From the NCBI RefSeq assembly GCF_003339685.1, contig NZ_QPKI01000014.1, positions 1-64,000 of the forward strand: 64,000 nt of DNA, given 5' to 3'. The notes below the pieces were generated by a model. It was not told the DNA's origin and did no database searches. It saw nothing but the letters and a program-made list of their open reading frames with translations. This document shows positions 25,206 through 34,720 of the stretch, piece by piece. A program made the position numbers and the translations under genes. How positions within the stretch are numbered: the first letter of the stretch is position 1; each line of letters opens with the position of its first letter. This stretch comes from Halomonas sp. DQ26W. Lineage in GTDB: Bacteria > Pseudomonadota > Gammaproteobacteria > Pseudomonadales > Halomonadaceae.

Positions 25206-26924
25206 TCATCCCCTGACAATCACGTTCTGATCGGCCAATTCGGTACGAAAATCCTTGAGCAGTCCGAGTACCGGATTCGGCGCCGCCTGGCCCAGCCCGC
25301 AGATCGAGGCGTCCATCATCACCTGCGACAGGCGATCCAGCGCCACTGCATCCCACTCCGGGCGCTCCAGCAGGGTCAGCATCTTTTCGCTGCCGACCCG
25401 GCACGGCGTGCACTGGCCGCAGGATTCATCGGCGAAGAAGGCCAGCAGATTGGTGGCCACCCCGCGCAGGTCATCCTGGTCACAGAGCACGATGATAGCG
25501 GCGGAACCGATGAAGCAGCCGTGCTCCTGCAGGGTGTCGAAGTCCAGTGGCACGTCTGCCTTGCTCGCCGGCAGGATGCCGCCGGAGGCACCGCCCGGCA
25601 GATACCCCAGCAGACGGTGTCCTTCTGCCATGCCACCGCAGTACTCATCGACCAGTTCGCGCAGGGTGATGCCGGCCGGCGCCAGATGCACGCCGGGATA
25701 ACGAACTCGACCGGAGACTGAGAAGCTGCGAAGCCCCTTGCGCCCGTGCCGCCCCTGGCTGGCGAACCACTCGGCACCACGCCGGTGAATCAGCGGGATC
25801 CAGTAGGCCGTTTCCACGTTGTTGACCAGGGTCGGCCGGTCGAACAGGCCCTTCTGGGCCACGAAGGGTGGACGATGACGCGGCTTGCCCGGCTTGCCCT
25901 CCAGCGACTCGATCAACGCCGACTCCTCGCCGCAGATGTAGGCCCCGGCACCGCGACGCAGCACCACGTAGCCGGGGTCGGCCAGCCCAGCCTGCTCCAG
26001 CTCATCGATCGCCTCGCGTAGTACCCGATGAAGGCCCGGGTACTCATCGCGCAGGTAGATAAAGAGCGCCTCGGCCTCCACGGCCCAGGCGCTCACCAGG
26101 GCGCCTTCCAGGAAGCAGTGCGGTTCACGCTCCAGGTAATAGCGATCCTTGAAGGTGCCGGGCTCGCCCTCGTCGGCGTTGATGACGCAGTATCGCGGCC
26201 CCGGTTCGGCACGTACGAAGTGCCATTTGCGGAAGGTGGGAAAGCCTGCGCCGCCCAGGCCGCGCAGGCCCGCCACTTCCATCGCCTGCATCAAGATTTC
26301 GACTGTCACGCGTCCTTCACGGCAGTCTGCCAGAAGCGTGTAGCCGCCAACAGCCCGGTAGTCGGCCAGGCTCGGCCAGTCGATGGGCTCGGGATGCAGC
26401 GCCCCCGACTCCAGGGCCGCCGCAACGCTCGCGGAAGTGGCATGCCCCAGGTGGCGATGCCCTACCTCCACCACCGGCGCGGTTTCGCAGCGCCCCATGC
26501 AGGGCGCCCACAGCACACGCACCTCGGCGGGGTCGATACCCTCCTCTAGCCGGGCCTTGAGCGCCGCGGCACCGGCCAGTTGGCAGGAGAGCGAATCACA
26601 GACCCGCAGCGTGATCGCGGGCGGCGCCAGCTGATCATCGTGGATCACGTCGAAATGGGCATAAAAGGTCGCCGTCTCGTAGACCGCGGCCATGGGAAGA
26701 TTCATGTAGCTGGCCAGGGCGCGAAGCGCCGCCAGGGGCAGATGCCCGCGAGTATCCTGAATCGCATGGAGGTGCTCGATCAACAGGTCGCGGCGACGTA
26801 ACTCGGGGCGGTCACGCTCATCGCCAATCAGCTGGCGCAGCGCCGCAAGCTCATCGGTGTCGAGTTCGCGGCCACGGGGCTTGCCACGAAAGCGGCGCTT
26901 GGGGTTCACGGTCTGGACGGTCAT
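25206..26924 (-). CDS. fdsB: NAD-linked formate dehydrogenase, beta subunit (NuoE-NuoF fusion)
   Basis: 572-aa diaphorase subunit. Residues about 30-180 are a NuoE-like thioredoxin-fold [2Fe-2S] domain (VCDSLSCQLAG and APCMGRCE); the rest is NuoF-like with the FMN/NADH region GLRGLGGAGFPT, the GAYICGEESALIESLEG motif, and the [4Fe-4S] ligands SCGQCTPC near the C-terminus. In Fds-type enzymes of Cupriavidus and Rhodobacter these are separate FdsG and FdsB chains, so this is a fused version. There is no separate FdsC/FdsD chaperone gene here. It directly precedes the alpha subunit. A basic N-terminus (PKRRFRGKPRGR) is also visible. Confidence 0.9.
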   Translation of the reverse strand: MTVQTVNPKRRFRGKPRGRELDTDELAALRQLIGDERDRPELRRRDLLIEHLHAIQDTRGHLPLAALRALASYMNLPMAAVYETATFYAHFDVIHDDQLAPPAITLRVCDSLSCQLAGAAALKARLEEGIDPAEVRVLWAPCMGRCETAPVVEVGHRHLGHATSASVAAALESGALHPEPIDWPSLADYRAVGGYTLLADCREGRVTVEILMQAMEVAGLRGLGGAGFPTFRKWHFVRAEPGPRYCVINADEGEPGTFKDRYYLEREPHCFLEGALVSAWAVEAEALFIYLRDEYPGLHRVLREAIDELEQAGLADPGYVVLRRGAGAYICGEESALIESLEGKPGKPRHRPPFVAQKGLFDRPTLVNNVETAYWIPLIHRRGAEWFASQGRHGRKGLRSFSVSGRVRYPGVHLAPAGITLRELVDEYCGGMAEGHRLLGYLPGGASGGILPASKADVPLDFDTLQEHGCFIGSAAIIVLCDQDDLRGVATNLLAFFADESCGQCTPCRVGSEKMLTLLERPEWDAVALDRLSQVMMDASICGLGQAAPNPVLGLLKDFRTELADQNVIVRG

Positions 26925-27038
26925 GGGAGCTCGTTGTTCGGTCTTGTCGGTAGTGGCGGATTCATGGTGTCACTCCCCCTGTACCAGGACAATGTCTGGC
27001 GCACCAGGCAATACACTGTCCTTGGTGGGGCATGATCG

Positions 27039-27068
27039 GATGAGCCTCGAACCAAATCGAGGCTCATC
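27039..27068 (-). terminator. Hairpin between formaldehyde and formate dehydrogenase genes
   Basis: Perfect 12-bp stem GATGAGCCTCGA (27039-27050) with complement at 27057-27068 and a 6-nt loop. It lies 38 bp after the formaldehyde dehydrogenase stop and 115 bp before the formate dehydrogenase beta start. No T-run follows on the minus strand, so it may only lower read-through. The formate dehydrogenase genes may have their own promoter in the remaining bases. Confidence 0.55.
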
Positions 27069-27105
27069 GTGTATCGTTGCGCCATACCTGGCGTAATTGC
27101 CAGTA

Positions 27106-28302
27106 TCAGGCAGCAGCCACGCTGCCGTGGGGGTCGATGACGAATTTCTTGGCGACGCCCCCATCGAAGTCGGCATAGCCTCGAGGCGCCTCATCCAGGG
27201 AAATCACCTGGACATTGACCGCCCTGGCAATCTGCACCCTGTCGAAGAGAATCGCCTGCATCAGCTGGCGATGGTATTTCATCACCGGGCACTGCCCGGT
27301 ATGGAAGGAGTGGGACTTGGCCCAGCCAAGCCCGAGCCGCATCGACAGATTGCCGTGCTTGGCCTCGTCGCTCTCGGCACCCGGATCCTCTGTGACGTAG
27401 AGGCCGGGGATGCCGATCTGACCACCAGCACGGGTGATATCCATGCAAGCGTTGAGCACCGCCGCCGGCTGCTCGTGGGCATGGTCGTGACCGTGACAGC
27501 GCGCCTCGAAGCCTACCGCATCCACCGCGCAGTCCACCTCCCGCTCGCCGAGGATCGACTCGAGCATGTCCGCCATTGGCGTGTCCTGGCGCAGGTCCAG
27601 GGTTTCGCAGCCGAAGCCCTTGGCCTGATCGAGGCGATCGCCATTCATGTCGCCGACGATGACGCAGGCCGCCCCCAGCAGCTGAGCCGAGACCGCCGCC
27701 GCCAGCCCGACAGGACCGGCACCGGCGATATAGACCGTACTCCCCGGCTCGACCCCGGCAGTGACACAGCCATGAAAGCCGGTGGGGAAGATATCCGACA
27801 GCAGCGTCAGGTCGCCGATCTTCTCCATGGCGAGATCACGGTCGGGAAACTTGAGCAGGTTGAAGTCCGCGTAGGGCACCATGACGTATTCAGTCTGGCC
27901 ACCGACCCAGCCACCCATATCGACATAGCCGTAAGCCGCCCCTGGGCGTGCGGGATTGACATTCAAGCATATGCCGGTACGACCCTCCTTGCAGTTGCGG
28001 CAGCGTCCGCAGGCGATATTGAAGGGCACCGAGACGATGTCGCCAGCCTTGATGAACTCCACGTCGCGGCCGCATTCGATCACTTCGCCGGTGATCTCAT
28101 GGCCCAGCACCAGCCCCTCGGGTGCCGTGGTGCGTCCGCGCACCATGTGCTGGTCGCTGCCGCAGATATTGGTGGTGATGACCTTGAGGATCACGCCGTG
28201 CTCGCACTTGCGCTTGCCCAGCGCCAGTTCGGGGAAGGCAATCGACTGCACCTCGACCTTGCCGGGGCCCATGTAGACGACCCCACGGTTGGCTTGGCTC
28301 AT
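27106..28302 (-). CDS. fdhA: Glutathione-independent formaldehyde dehydrogenase
   Basis: Zinc- and NAD-dependent oxidation of formaldehyde to formate, of the Pseudomonas putida FdhA type. 398 aa, the family length. Catalytic zinc ligands lie in NICGSDQH and LGHEITGEV; the structural zinc loop is CGRCRNCKEGRTGIC; the NAD fold motif is IAGAGPVGLAAA. The insertion GHDHAHEQPAAVLN typical of this subgroup is present. It handles the formaldehyde released by GbcAB, DgcAB and later sarcosine oxidation. It is read in the same direction as etfB, 139 bp apart. Confidence 0.95.
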   Translation of the reverse strand: MSQANRGVVYMGPGKVEVQSIAFPELALGKRKCEHGVILKVITTNICGSDQHMVRGRTTAPEGLVLGHEITGEVIECGRDVEFIKAGDIVSVPFNIACGRCRNCKEGRTGICLNVNPARPGAAYGYVDMGGWVGGQTEYVMVPYADFNLLKFPDRDLAMEKIGDLTLLSDIFPTGFHGCVTAGVEPGSTVYIAGAGPVGLAAAVSAQLLGAACVIVGDMNGDRLDQAKGFGCETLDLRQDTPMADMLESILGEREVDCAVDAVGFEARCHGHDHAHEQPAAVLNACMDITRAGGQIGIPGLYVTEDPGAESDEAKHGNLSMRLGLGWAKSHSFHTGQCPVMKYHRQLMQAILFDRVQIARAVNVQVISLDEAPRGYADFDGGVAKKFVIDPHGSVAAA

Positions 28303-28441
28303 GGCTGGCTCCTGTCATTGTTATGAGGGGATGAAAAGACGACCTTTCCGATCGTGCTGCTCCAGCCTATGCCTTCCCGGGCTCGCCACTTGCCTCACAG
28401 AGGCATCGACATGCCTGTGCGAGACAAGTGGCTGACAAGAC

Positions 28442-29266
28442 CTATCGCAGCACCCCTTCCGCCTTGAGCAGCTTTACGATCGCCTCGGCGCCCTGTTGCG
28501 GCGTCACGTCAGTGAGCAGCTGTCCGCCGCGACCCTCGGCCTTGGCAGCGGCTGCCTTGAAGCGGTCCCGGGCTGAGGCGGCCTTGACGATCTTCAATCG
28601 CTTGGGGCGCTTGCGGGCCGGCGCCAGCTGCCACTCAGCCAGCTCATAGTCGGGTTCGGCATCCACCGAGGTCGCCTCGAGCTCGGCCCGGCGGGCCGGA
28701 CCGAAGGCGCTCTGGCGCGCCGCCGGTGCCGCCCCATCCACGCTGACGATGGCCGGTAACCGCACCTTGAGGCGCCGCCGCTGGCCCCGCGGCAGGGCCT
28801 GGAGCAGGGTCGCCACGCCGTTCTCGATCATCTCCACCGCGGCCAGGCCATTGACCAGGGGCCAACCCAGGCGCTCGGCCAGGGCATAGGGTAGCAACCC
28901 CGAGCCCTCGTTCCGCTCCGCCCGGCTACCTGTCACCACCAACTGCGGCGGCGCCCCGGCCAGGTACTCGGCCAGGGCCGGGATGGCATCGCTGCCCTCG
29001 GCCTGCTCCAACAGGGTCAGGCTCGCCAAACCCATGCCGGCGCCCGCAGCCATACCTAAGTAGCCGCGCAGCGCCGCCTCACTCTCCTCGCCACGGGCGC
29101 CAGCGTGGAGCAGGCTTACCCGGCTGCCGGCTAATTGACGCTCCAGGCCCAGGGCCAGCTCCAGGCCCCGGGCATCTTGATCGGCGCGGCGGGCGCGTCC
29201 GGTGACGGGGTGACGCCCCACCGAGACCAGCACCGTTACCTCGACTCCCTGCTGCTCAGGCCGCAT
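28442..29266 (-). CDS. etfB: Electron transfer flavoprotein beta subunit (dimethylglycine catabolism)
   Basis: 274-aa EtfB-like protein. The adenine-nucleotide-binding ETF fold is recognisable: VTVLVSVGRHPVTG at the start, ELALGLE, and the signature region GLLPYALAERLGWPLVNGL with LPAIVSVDGAAP. It diverges from housekeeping EtfB, as expected for the ETF devoted to DgcAB. It accepts electrons from dimethylglycine demethylation and passes them to the respiratory chain. Start overlaps the end of etfA by 11 bp. Confidence 0.87.
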   Translation of the reverse strand: MRPEQQGVEVTVLVSVGRHPVTGRARRADQDARGLELALGLERQLAGSRVSLLHAGARGEESEAALRGYLGMAAGAGMGLASLTLLEQAEGSDAIPALAEYLAGAPPQLVVTGSRAERNEGSGLLPYALAERLGWPLVNGLAAVEMIENGVATLLQALPRGQRRRLKVRLPAIVSVDGAAPAARQSAFGPARRAELEATSVDAEPDYELAEWQLAPARKRPKRLKIVKAASARDRFKAAAAKAEGRGGQLLTDVTPQQGAEAIVKLLKAEGVLR

Positions 29267-30527
29267 CGCGCTGCCCTCCTCGCTGCTGTTCCACCTTGGC
29301 CACCAGGGCGGCGAGGATCTCGGCGCTATCGCCGATCACCGCCAGATCGGCGCGCTTGATCATGTCGCATCCCGGGTCGAGGTTGATGGCCACCACCTTG
29401 TCGCAGCCCTGGATGCCCTGCAGGTGCTGGATGGCACCGCTGATACCCACCGCCAGATAGACCCGGGCGGTGACCCAGGTGCCGGTGGCGCCCACCTGCC
29501 GGTGGCGGGCCATAAAGCCGTCGTCCACGGCGACCCGGGAGGCCCCTTCGGTGGCCCCCAGCACCCGGGCGGCGTGATGGAAGCCCTCCCAGTCCTTGAC
29601 GCCATTTCCGGCGGAAAGGATGAACTCCGCCTCGGCCAGGGCCACCCCGGCGGGGTCCACCGCGACGTGCCCCAGATCCTCGATACGCGACAAAGCACTC
29701 AAGATCGCCTCCGCCAGGCTCAGGGCCTCGGCGGCGTGACGGGTCTCGTCCACCGGCTCGGCACACTCGGCCAGGGCAAGGGCAACCCGTGGCAGGGGGC
29801 GCTGGATATCCAGGCTCTCCGCCCCACCGCGGCCGGTACAGCGCCAACCCATCGGCGACTCGGCATCGGCCTCGATCTGCCAGACCCCGGTGGCGGGCCG
29901 CTCGTCCAGCCGCAGCGCCAGGCGTCGACCAAGATCGGCGCCGCCCAGGGGAGAGTCGGGGAGCAGCCAGTGACGCGGCGCCAGCTCCCGCTCCACGGCG
30001 GTCAGTACCGCCAGGCGCGCTTCGGGGGCGAAGCCGACGTAGGTGTCGTCACCGAGGTGCAGCAGCCGATCGATGCCCGCCTCGCCGAACCCCTGCTCTT
30101 TCAGCTCGCCGAATACCACGGCCAGCACGGCTCCAGGCCGCTCGGGGTCGGCATCGGCGAGGCGCCGGGCCAGGCCCAGCAGGTCGCGATCGTGGTTGGA
30201 GAGCCGCCCGCCGGGCATGTCCGGCACCACCGCCACCAGGAAGGCCGGGGCCTCGATGGTGACGTTGCGGCGCCTGTCCTGGGCCGCCTGGCGAGCACCG
30301 CCCACGGCCTGGCCACACTGCTGGGCGCCGCTGCGATCAATGCGCTTGATGCCGTTGGGGCCGATAAAGCCAATGGCATGAGGGTATTTGCGGATCAGCC
30401 CGCTGGGGCCCAGCCACTCGCTGGCGGCCCCGCCACCCTGCTCGGCGAGCGCGCGGGCGTGCTCCGCATGCAGGCGGTTGCGAACGATCCACTCGCGACG
30501 TGGATCGCGGCGACGAATCTCGCTCAT
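29256..30527 (-). CDS. etfA: Electron transfer flavoprotein alpha subunit (dimethylglycine catabolism)
   Basis: 423 aa from the ATG at 30527, which has AGGAGGTGAT upstream and overlaps the dgcB stop (TGATG). The frame is open much further upstream, but that part is antisense-like and rejected. The C-terminal FAD domain carries GATGTWVTARVYLAVGISGAIQH and NLDPGCDMIKRADLAVIGD. The first 90 residues are a basic N-terminal extension (MSEIRRRDPRREWIVRNR) seen in betaine-cluster EtfA proteins. It forms the heterodimer with EtfB. Confidence 0.9.
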   Translation of the reverse strand: MSEIRRRDPRREWIVRNRLHAEHARALAEQGGGAASEWLGPSGLIRKYPHAIGFIGPNGIKRIDRSGAQQCGQAVGGARQAAQDRRRNVTIEAPAFLVAVVPDMPGGRLSNHDRDLLGLARRLADADPERPGAVLAVVFGELKEQGFGEAGIDRLLHLGDDTYVGFAPEARLAVLTAVERELAPRHWLLPDSPLGGADLGRRLALRLDERPATGVWQIEADAESPMGWRCTGRGGAESLDIQRPLPRVALALAECAEPVDETRHAAEALSLAEAILSALSRIEDLGHVAVDPAGVALAEAEFILSAGNGVKDWEGFHHAARVLGATEGASRVAVDDGFMARHRQVGATGTWVTARVYLAVGISGAIQHLQGIQGCDKVVAINLDPGCDMIKRADLAVIGDSAEILAALVAKVEQQRGGQRDAA

Positions 30528-32569
30528 CAGATCACCTCCTCGGCCAAGGGCCGGTGGGTCGCAGTAGTGGCCCCGCCTGCAGGACGCGCCACCAGGGCGT
30601 CGGCCACCAGCTCGGCGATATCGCGCACCTCGGCCGGGCCGTCCACGACACCTTCGAGCATGGCGGTGCACTGGGGACAACCCACCGCCACCAGTTCGGC
30701 TCCGCTCTCCTCGACGTCGTTCATGCGCATGTCGGGAATCCGCTGCTTGCCGGGGATATCGGTGATCGGTGCGCCGCCGCCACCGCCGCAACAGCGCGAG
30801 CGGAAGCCGGAACGCGCCATCTCGGATACCTGTATACCAAGCGCCTCCAGCACACGGCGCGGGGCCTCATACTCACCGTTGTAGCGTCCCAGGTAGCAGG
30901 GATCGTGGTAGGTGACAGTCCCGCCCTTCCAGGGCTTGAACGCCAAGCGCCCCATGTCGTACAGCTCGGCGATATAGGTGCTGTGGTGGCGCACCTCGTA
31001 GTTGGCATTGAAATCGGGGCCGCCCAGCTCGCCGTACTCGTTACCCAGCACATGGAAACTGTGGGGATCACAGGTGACGATGCGCTGGAAGCGGTATTTC
31101 GCGAGGGTAGCGATATTGCGCCTGGCCAGGGACTGGAAGGTCGCCTCGTCGCCCAGGCGCCGCGCCACGTCGCCGCTGTCGCGCTCCTCGTTACCTAGCA
31201 CGGCGAAGTCCACCTCGGCGGCCCGCAGTACCTTGACCAGGGCTCTCAGGGTGCGCTGGTTGCGCATATCGAAGGCACCGTCGCCCAGCCACAGCAGCAC
31301 CTCTGCCTGCTTGACGTCGGCCATCAGCGGCAGGTTGAGATCCGCCGCCCAGTGCAGCCGCGAGCCGGGATCGAAGCCGCCGGGGTTGTCGGTGGCGATC
31401 AGGTTGTCGAGCACCTCGGCACCCTTGTTGGGCGTATTGCCGTGCTCCAGGGTCAGGAAGCGACGCATGTCGACGATGGCATCGACATGCTCGATCATCA
31501 TCGGGCACTCCTCGACGCAGGCGCGGCAGGTGGTGCAGGACCACAGGGTCTCGGCATCCACCAGCGCCGTTCCGCCGCTCATCGGGTCAGGCGCCACGAT
31601 GGTCCCATGGGGGGTGCCATACCGTACGAGGGAAGGCTCGCCCACTGACTTGCCCCCAAGCCCTTGTGAAGGGTGGGGAGAGCCGCTATAGGCCGCATCG
31701 CTACCTCCGGCCAGGCCGACGACCATATCCTGGATCAGCTTCTTGGGGTTGAGCGGCTGACCGGCGGCGAAGGCCGGGCAGACTGCTTCGCAGCGCCCGC
31801 ACTGCACGCAGGCGTCGAAGCCGAGCAGCTGATTCCAGGTAAAGTCGCTGGGCGTCTCGACCCCCAGCTTGGCGCCGGGATCGCCCAGGTGCAGCGCCTT
31901 GAGGCCGGTGGAGCCCGCCTCTCCTCTCGATTTGCCTCCCGACATGCTGGAGAAGCGCTCCGGGCGGCGATGGAAGGCCAGGTGCAGGGCGCCGGCGAAG
32001 GCGTGCTTCATGGGCCCGCCCCAGGTCATGCCGAAGACCATTTCGCCCAGGCCCCAGACCAACACCGCGCTCAGTATCAGGGCCAGCACCCAGCTGCCAG
32101 CGTCTTGCGGAAGCACGCCGACCGTCGGCAGAGTGATCAAGAACACGCTCAGCGAGAAAGCCATCAGGCTCTTCGGCAACCGCATCCAGGCGCCCCTGGA
32201 CAGGCGCGCCGGTGGATTGCGGCGCCGCTTGGCCACGAACAGGCTGCCCACGAACATGGTCGCGCTGGCCGCCAGCAGCAGCCCGCCCAGCACGGGGTTG
32301 GCGAGCCCCAGGCCATGCACCAGGATCATCAACACGGCGGCGGCCACGAAGCCACCGGCGGTGGTCACGTGGGTATTGGACATCACCTTGTCGCGCCCTA
32401 CCACATGGTGCAGATCCACCAGGTAGCGGCGCGGCATGGCAGCAAGCCCGCGGAGCAGGTCGACCTCGGCGGGTCGCCCCTGACGCCACAGGCGGATACG
32501 CCGCCAGGCGCCGATCGCCGCCAGCGCCAGGGCGGCGAAGATCAGAATCGGCAGGAGGGTCTCGAGCAT
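30527..32569 (-). CDS. dgcB: Dimethylglycine catabolism protein DgcB (membrane Fe-S electron carrier)
   Basis: 680-aa membrane-bound Fe-S protein. Several hydrophobic segments fill residues 1-190 (including TM stretches near 8-22, 75-95, 140-180). Two [4Fe-4S] sites follow: CVQCGRCEAVCP and CTTCRACVEECP; then two CCG-type cysteine-rich domains, the second containing CCGGGGGAP. It resembles heterodisulfide reductase D/GlpC-type proteins. With DgcA it demethylates dimethylglycine to sarcosine. ATG at 32569 preceded by GAGGTGAG; a GTG three codons upstream is an alternative. A Gly/Ser-rich insert (about residues 285-320) lies between the clusters. Confidence 0.92.
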   Translation of the reverse strand: MLETLLPILIFAALALAAIGAWRRIRLWRQGRPAEVDLLRGLAAMPRRYLVDLHHVVGRDKVMSNTHVTTAGGFVAAAVLMILVHGLGLANPVLGGLLLAASATMFVGSLFVAKRRRNPPARLSRGAWMRLPKSLMAFSLSVFLITLPTVGVLPQDAGSWVLALILSAVLVWGLGEMVFGMTWGGPMKHAFAGALHLAFHRRPERFSSMSGGKSRGEAGSTGLKALHLGDPGAKLGVETPSDFTWNQLLGFDACVQCGRCEAVCPAFAAGQPLNPKKLIQDMVVGLAGGSDAAYSGSPHPSQGLGGKSVGEPSLVRYGTPHGTIVAPDPMSGGTALVDAETLWSCTTCRACVEECPMMIEHVDAIVDMRRFLTLEHGNTPNKGAEVLDNLIATDNPGGFDPGSRLHWAADLNLPLMADVKQAEVLLWLGDGAFDMRNQRTLRALVKVLRAAEVDFAVLGNEERDSGDVARRLGDEATFQSLARRNIATLAKYRFQRIVTCDPHSFHVLGNEYGELGGPDFNANYEVRHHSTYIAELYDMGRLAFKPWKGGTVTYHDPCYLGRYNGEYEAPRRVLEALGIQVSEMARSGFRSRCCGGGGGAPITDIPGKQRIPDMRMNDVEESGAELVAVGCPQCTAMLEGVVDGPAEVRDIAELVADALVARPAGGATTATHRPLAEEVI

Positions 32570-32634
32570 GGTACTCACCTCATGTCTGGAACGACTAGCT
32601 TGAGCGACGGGGCTGCTCCGGCTTCGCGCTCGAG

Positions 32635-34707
32635 TTAAAAGTCCTTGCAGATCCGCAGGGCGTCGTATATGGCCGCATGGGTATTCCGCGGCGCCGTGCA
32701 GTCCCCCAGGCGGAACAGCAGGAAGCCGTCCCCCGCCTCGCTCAGACAGGGCTGGGGCTGGATGGCATACAGCGCCTCCAGGTCCACCTGGCCCTTGTTG
32801 CGGGACTGGTCCTTGAGGGCGTAGTACAGCGCCTCGTCGGGACGCACGCCGTTCTCCACCACCACCTGGTCGACCACCCGTTCCTCCAGGGCCCCGGTAT
32901 ACTCGTTCTCGAGTACCGCCACCAGGCCGTCGCCCTCACGGTAGACCTTGTGCAGCATCAGGTCGGAGGTCATGATCACCTCCTTCTCGTAGAGGCTGCG
33001 GTAGTAGGTCGGGAAGGTGGTGCCGCCCACCGCCGCGCCCGGCTTGATGTCGTCGGTGACGATCTCCACCTTGGCGCCCTTGTCGGCAAGAAAATCCGCC
33101 ACCGAAACGCCCGAGAACTCACAGATCGCGTCATACACCAGCACGTTTTTGCCCGGGGCCACCTTGCCCGAGAGGATGTCCCAGCTGCTGACCACCAGGC
33201 TCTCCTCGGGGTTGTCCGCGTAGCCCCACTCGGGATACTGGTCCATGAATGGCTGGCCGCCGGTGGCCAGCACCACGATGTCCGGGCGAAGGTCCTGAAT
33301 GGTGGCCTCGTCGGCACGGGTGCCCAGGCGCAGGTCGACCTTGAGCCGCGAAAGCTCCAACTGGTACCAGCGGGTGATACCGGCGATCTGGTCGCGCTGC
33401 GGGGCCTGGGCGGCGATGGTGATCTGGCCACCGAGCTGAGGGGCGGCCTCGAACAGGGTGACGTCGTGGCCACGCTCGGCGGCCACCTTGCCCGCCTCCA
33501 TGCCGCCAGGACCACCGCCTACCACCACCACCTTGCGCTTAGGCCCCTCGGACTTCTCGATGATATGCGGCAGGCCCATGTATTCCCGCGAGGTCGCCGC
33601 ATTCTGGATGCAGAGCACGTCGAGCCCCTGGTACTGGCGGTCGATGCAGTAGTTGGCACCCACGCACTGCTTGATCTGATCCACCTGGCCCAGCTTGATC
33701 TTGGCGATCAGGTGGGGGTCGGCGATATGCGCCCGCGTCATGCCCACCAGGTCCACATAGCCCCCTTCGAGGATGCGCTGCGCCTGATTGGGGTCCTTGA
33801 TGTTCTGGGCATGGATCACCGGCACACCGACCACTTCCTTGATGCCCGCCGCCAGGTGCAAGAAGGGCTCCGGCGGGTAGGACATGTTGGGAATGACGTT
33901 GGCCAGCGAGTTATGGGTATCGCAGCCGGAGCCGATCACGCCGAAGAAGTCCACCTGCCCGGTGGCGTCATAGTAGGCGGCGATCTGCTTCATGTCGTCG
34001 TGGGTGAGGCCATCCGGGTGGAACTCGTCGCCGCAGATGCGCATGCCCACCACGAAGTCGTCGCCCACCTCAGCGCGCACCGCCTTGAGCACCTGCATGC
34101 CGAAGCGCATGCGGTTCTCGAAGCTGCCGCCCCACTGGTCGGTACGCTTGTTGACCCGCGGGCTCCAGAACTGGTCGATCAAGTGCTGGTGTACGGCGGA
34201 GAGTTCGACGCCGTCCAGCCCGCCCGCCTTGGCCCGGCGCGCCGCCTGGGCGAAGTCGGCGACGATACGCCAGATATCCTCCTCCTCGATGGTCTTGCAG
34301 GTCGAGCGGTGCACCGGCTCGCGGATGCCCGAGGGCGACAGCAGGGTCGGCCAGTCGAAGCCGTCCCAGCGCGAACGGCGCCCCATGTGGGTGATCTGAA
34401 TCATGATCTTGCCGCCGTGCTGGTGCACGGCATCGGCGAGATTCTGGAAGTGAGGGATGATGCGGTCGGTAGAGAGGTTCACCGAGCTCCACCAGCCCTG
34501 GGGGCTATCGATGGAGACCACCGAGGAGCCGCCACAGATGGCGAGACCACAGCCCCCCTTGGCCTTTTCCTCGTAGTACCGAACGTAGCGCTCGGTGGTC
34601 ATGCCGCCATCGGTGGCGTGGACCTCGGCGTGGGCGGTGCTGACCACCCGGTTACGGATGGTCAGCTTGCCGATCTGGATCGGCTCGAACAATGCGTCGA
34701 ATGCCAT
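32635..34707 (-). CDS. dgcA: Dimethylglycine demethylase subunit DgcA
   Basis: 690-aa flavoprotein of the old-yellow-enzyme/2,4-dienoyl-CoA reductase/trimethylamine dehydrogenase group. FMN TIM barrel residues 1-345; [4Fe-4S] ligands C348, C354 and C366 (CVGANYC, LDVLC); FAD/NAD domain from VVVVGGGPGGMEAGK (393-407). ATG at 34707 with GGGAG upstream; the open frame upstream is rejected. Removes a methyl group from dimethylglycine as formaldehyde and passes electrons to DgcB/ETF. It is preceded by the DUF5943 gene 13 bp upstream and followed by dgcB. Confidence 0.93.
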   Translation of the reverse strand: MAFDALFEPIQIGKLTIRNRVVSTAHAEVHATDGGMTTERYVRYYEEKAKGGCGLAICGGSSVVSIDSPQGWWSSVNLSTDRIIPHFQNLADAVHQHGGKIMIQITHMGRRSRWDGFDWPTLLSPSGIREPVHRSTCKTIEEEDIWRIVADFAQAARRAKAGGLDGVELSAVHQHLIDQFWSPRVNKRTDQWGGSFENRMRFGMQVLKAVRAEVGDDFVVGMRICGDEFHPDGLTHDDMKQIAAYYDATGQVDFFGVIGSGCDTHNSLANVIPNMSYPPEPFLHLAAGIKEVVGVPVIHAQNIKDPNQAQRILEGGYVDLVGMTRAHIADPHLIAKIKLGQVDQIKQCVGANYCIDRQYQGLDVLCIQNAATSREYMGLPHIIEKSEGPKRKVVVVGGGPGGMEAGKVAAERGHDVTLFEAAPQLGGQITIAAQAPQRDQIAGITRWYQLELSRLKVDLRLGTRADEATIQDLRPDIVVLATGGQPFMDQYPEWGYADNPEESLVVSSWDILSGKVAPGKNVLVYDAICEFSGVSVADFLADKGAKVEIVTDDIKPGAAVGGTTFPTYYRSLYEKEVIMTSDLMLHKVYREGDGLVAVLENEYTGALEERVVDQVVVENGVRPDEALYYALKDQSRNKGQVDLEALYAIQPQPCLSEAGDGFLLFRLGDCTAPRNTHAAIYDALRICKDF

Positions 34708-34720
34708 GGTGATACTCCCT

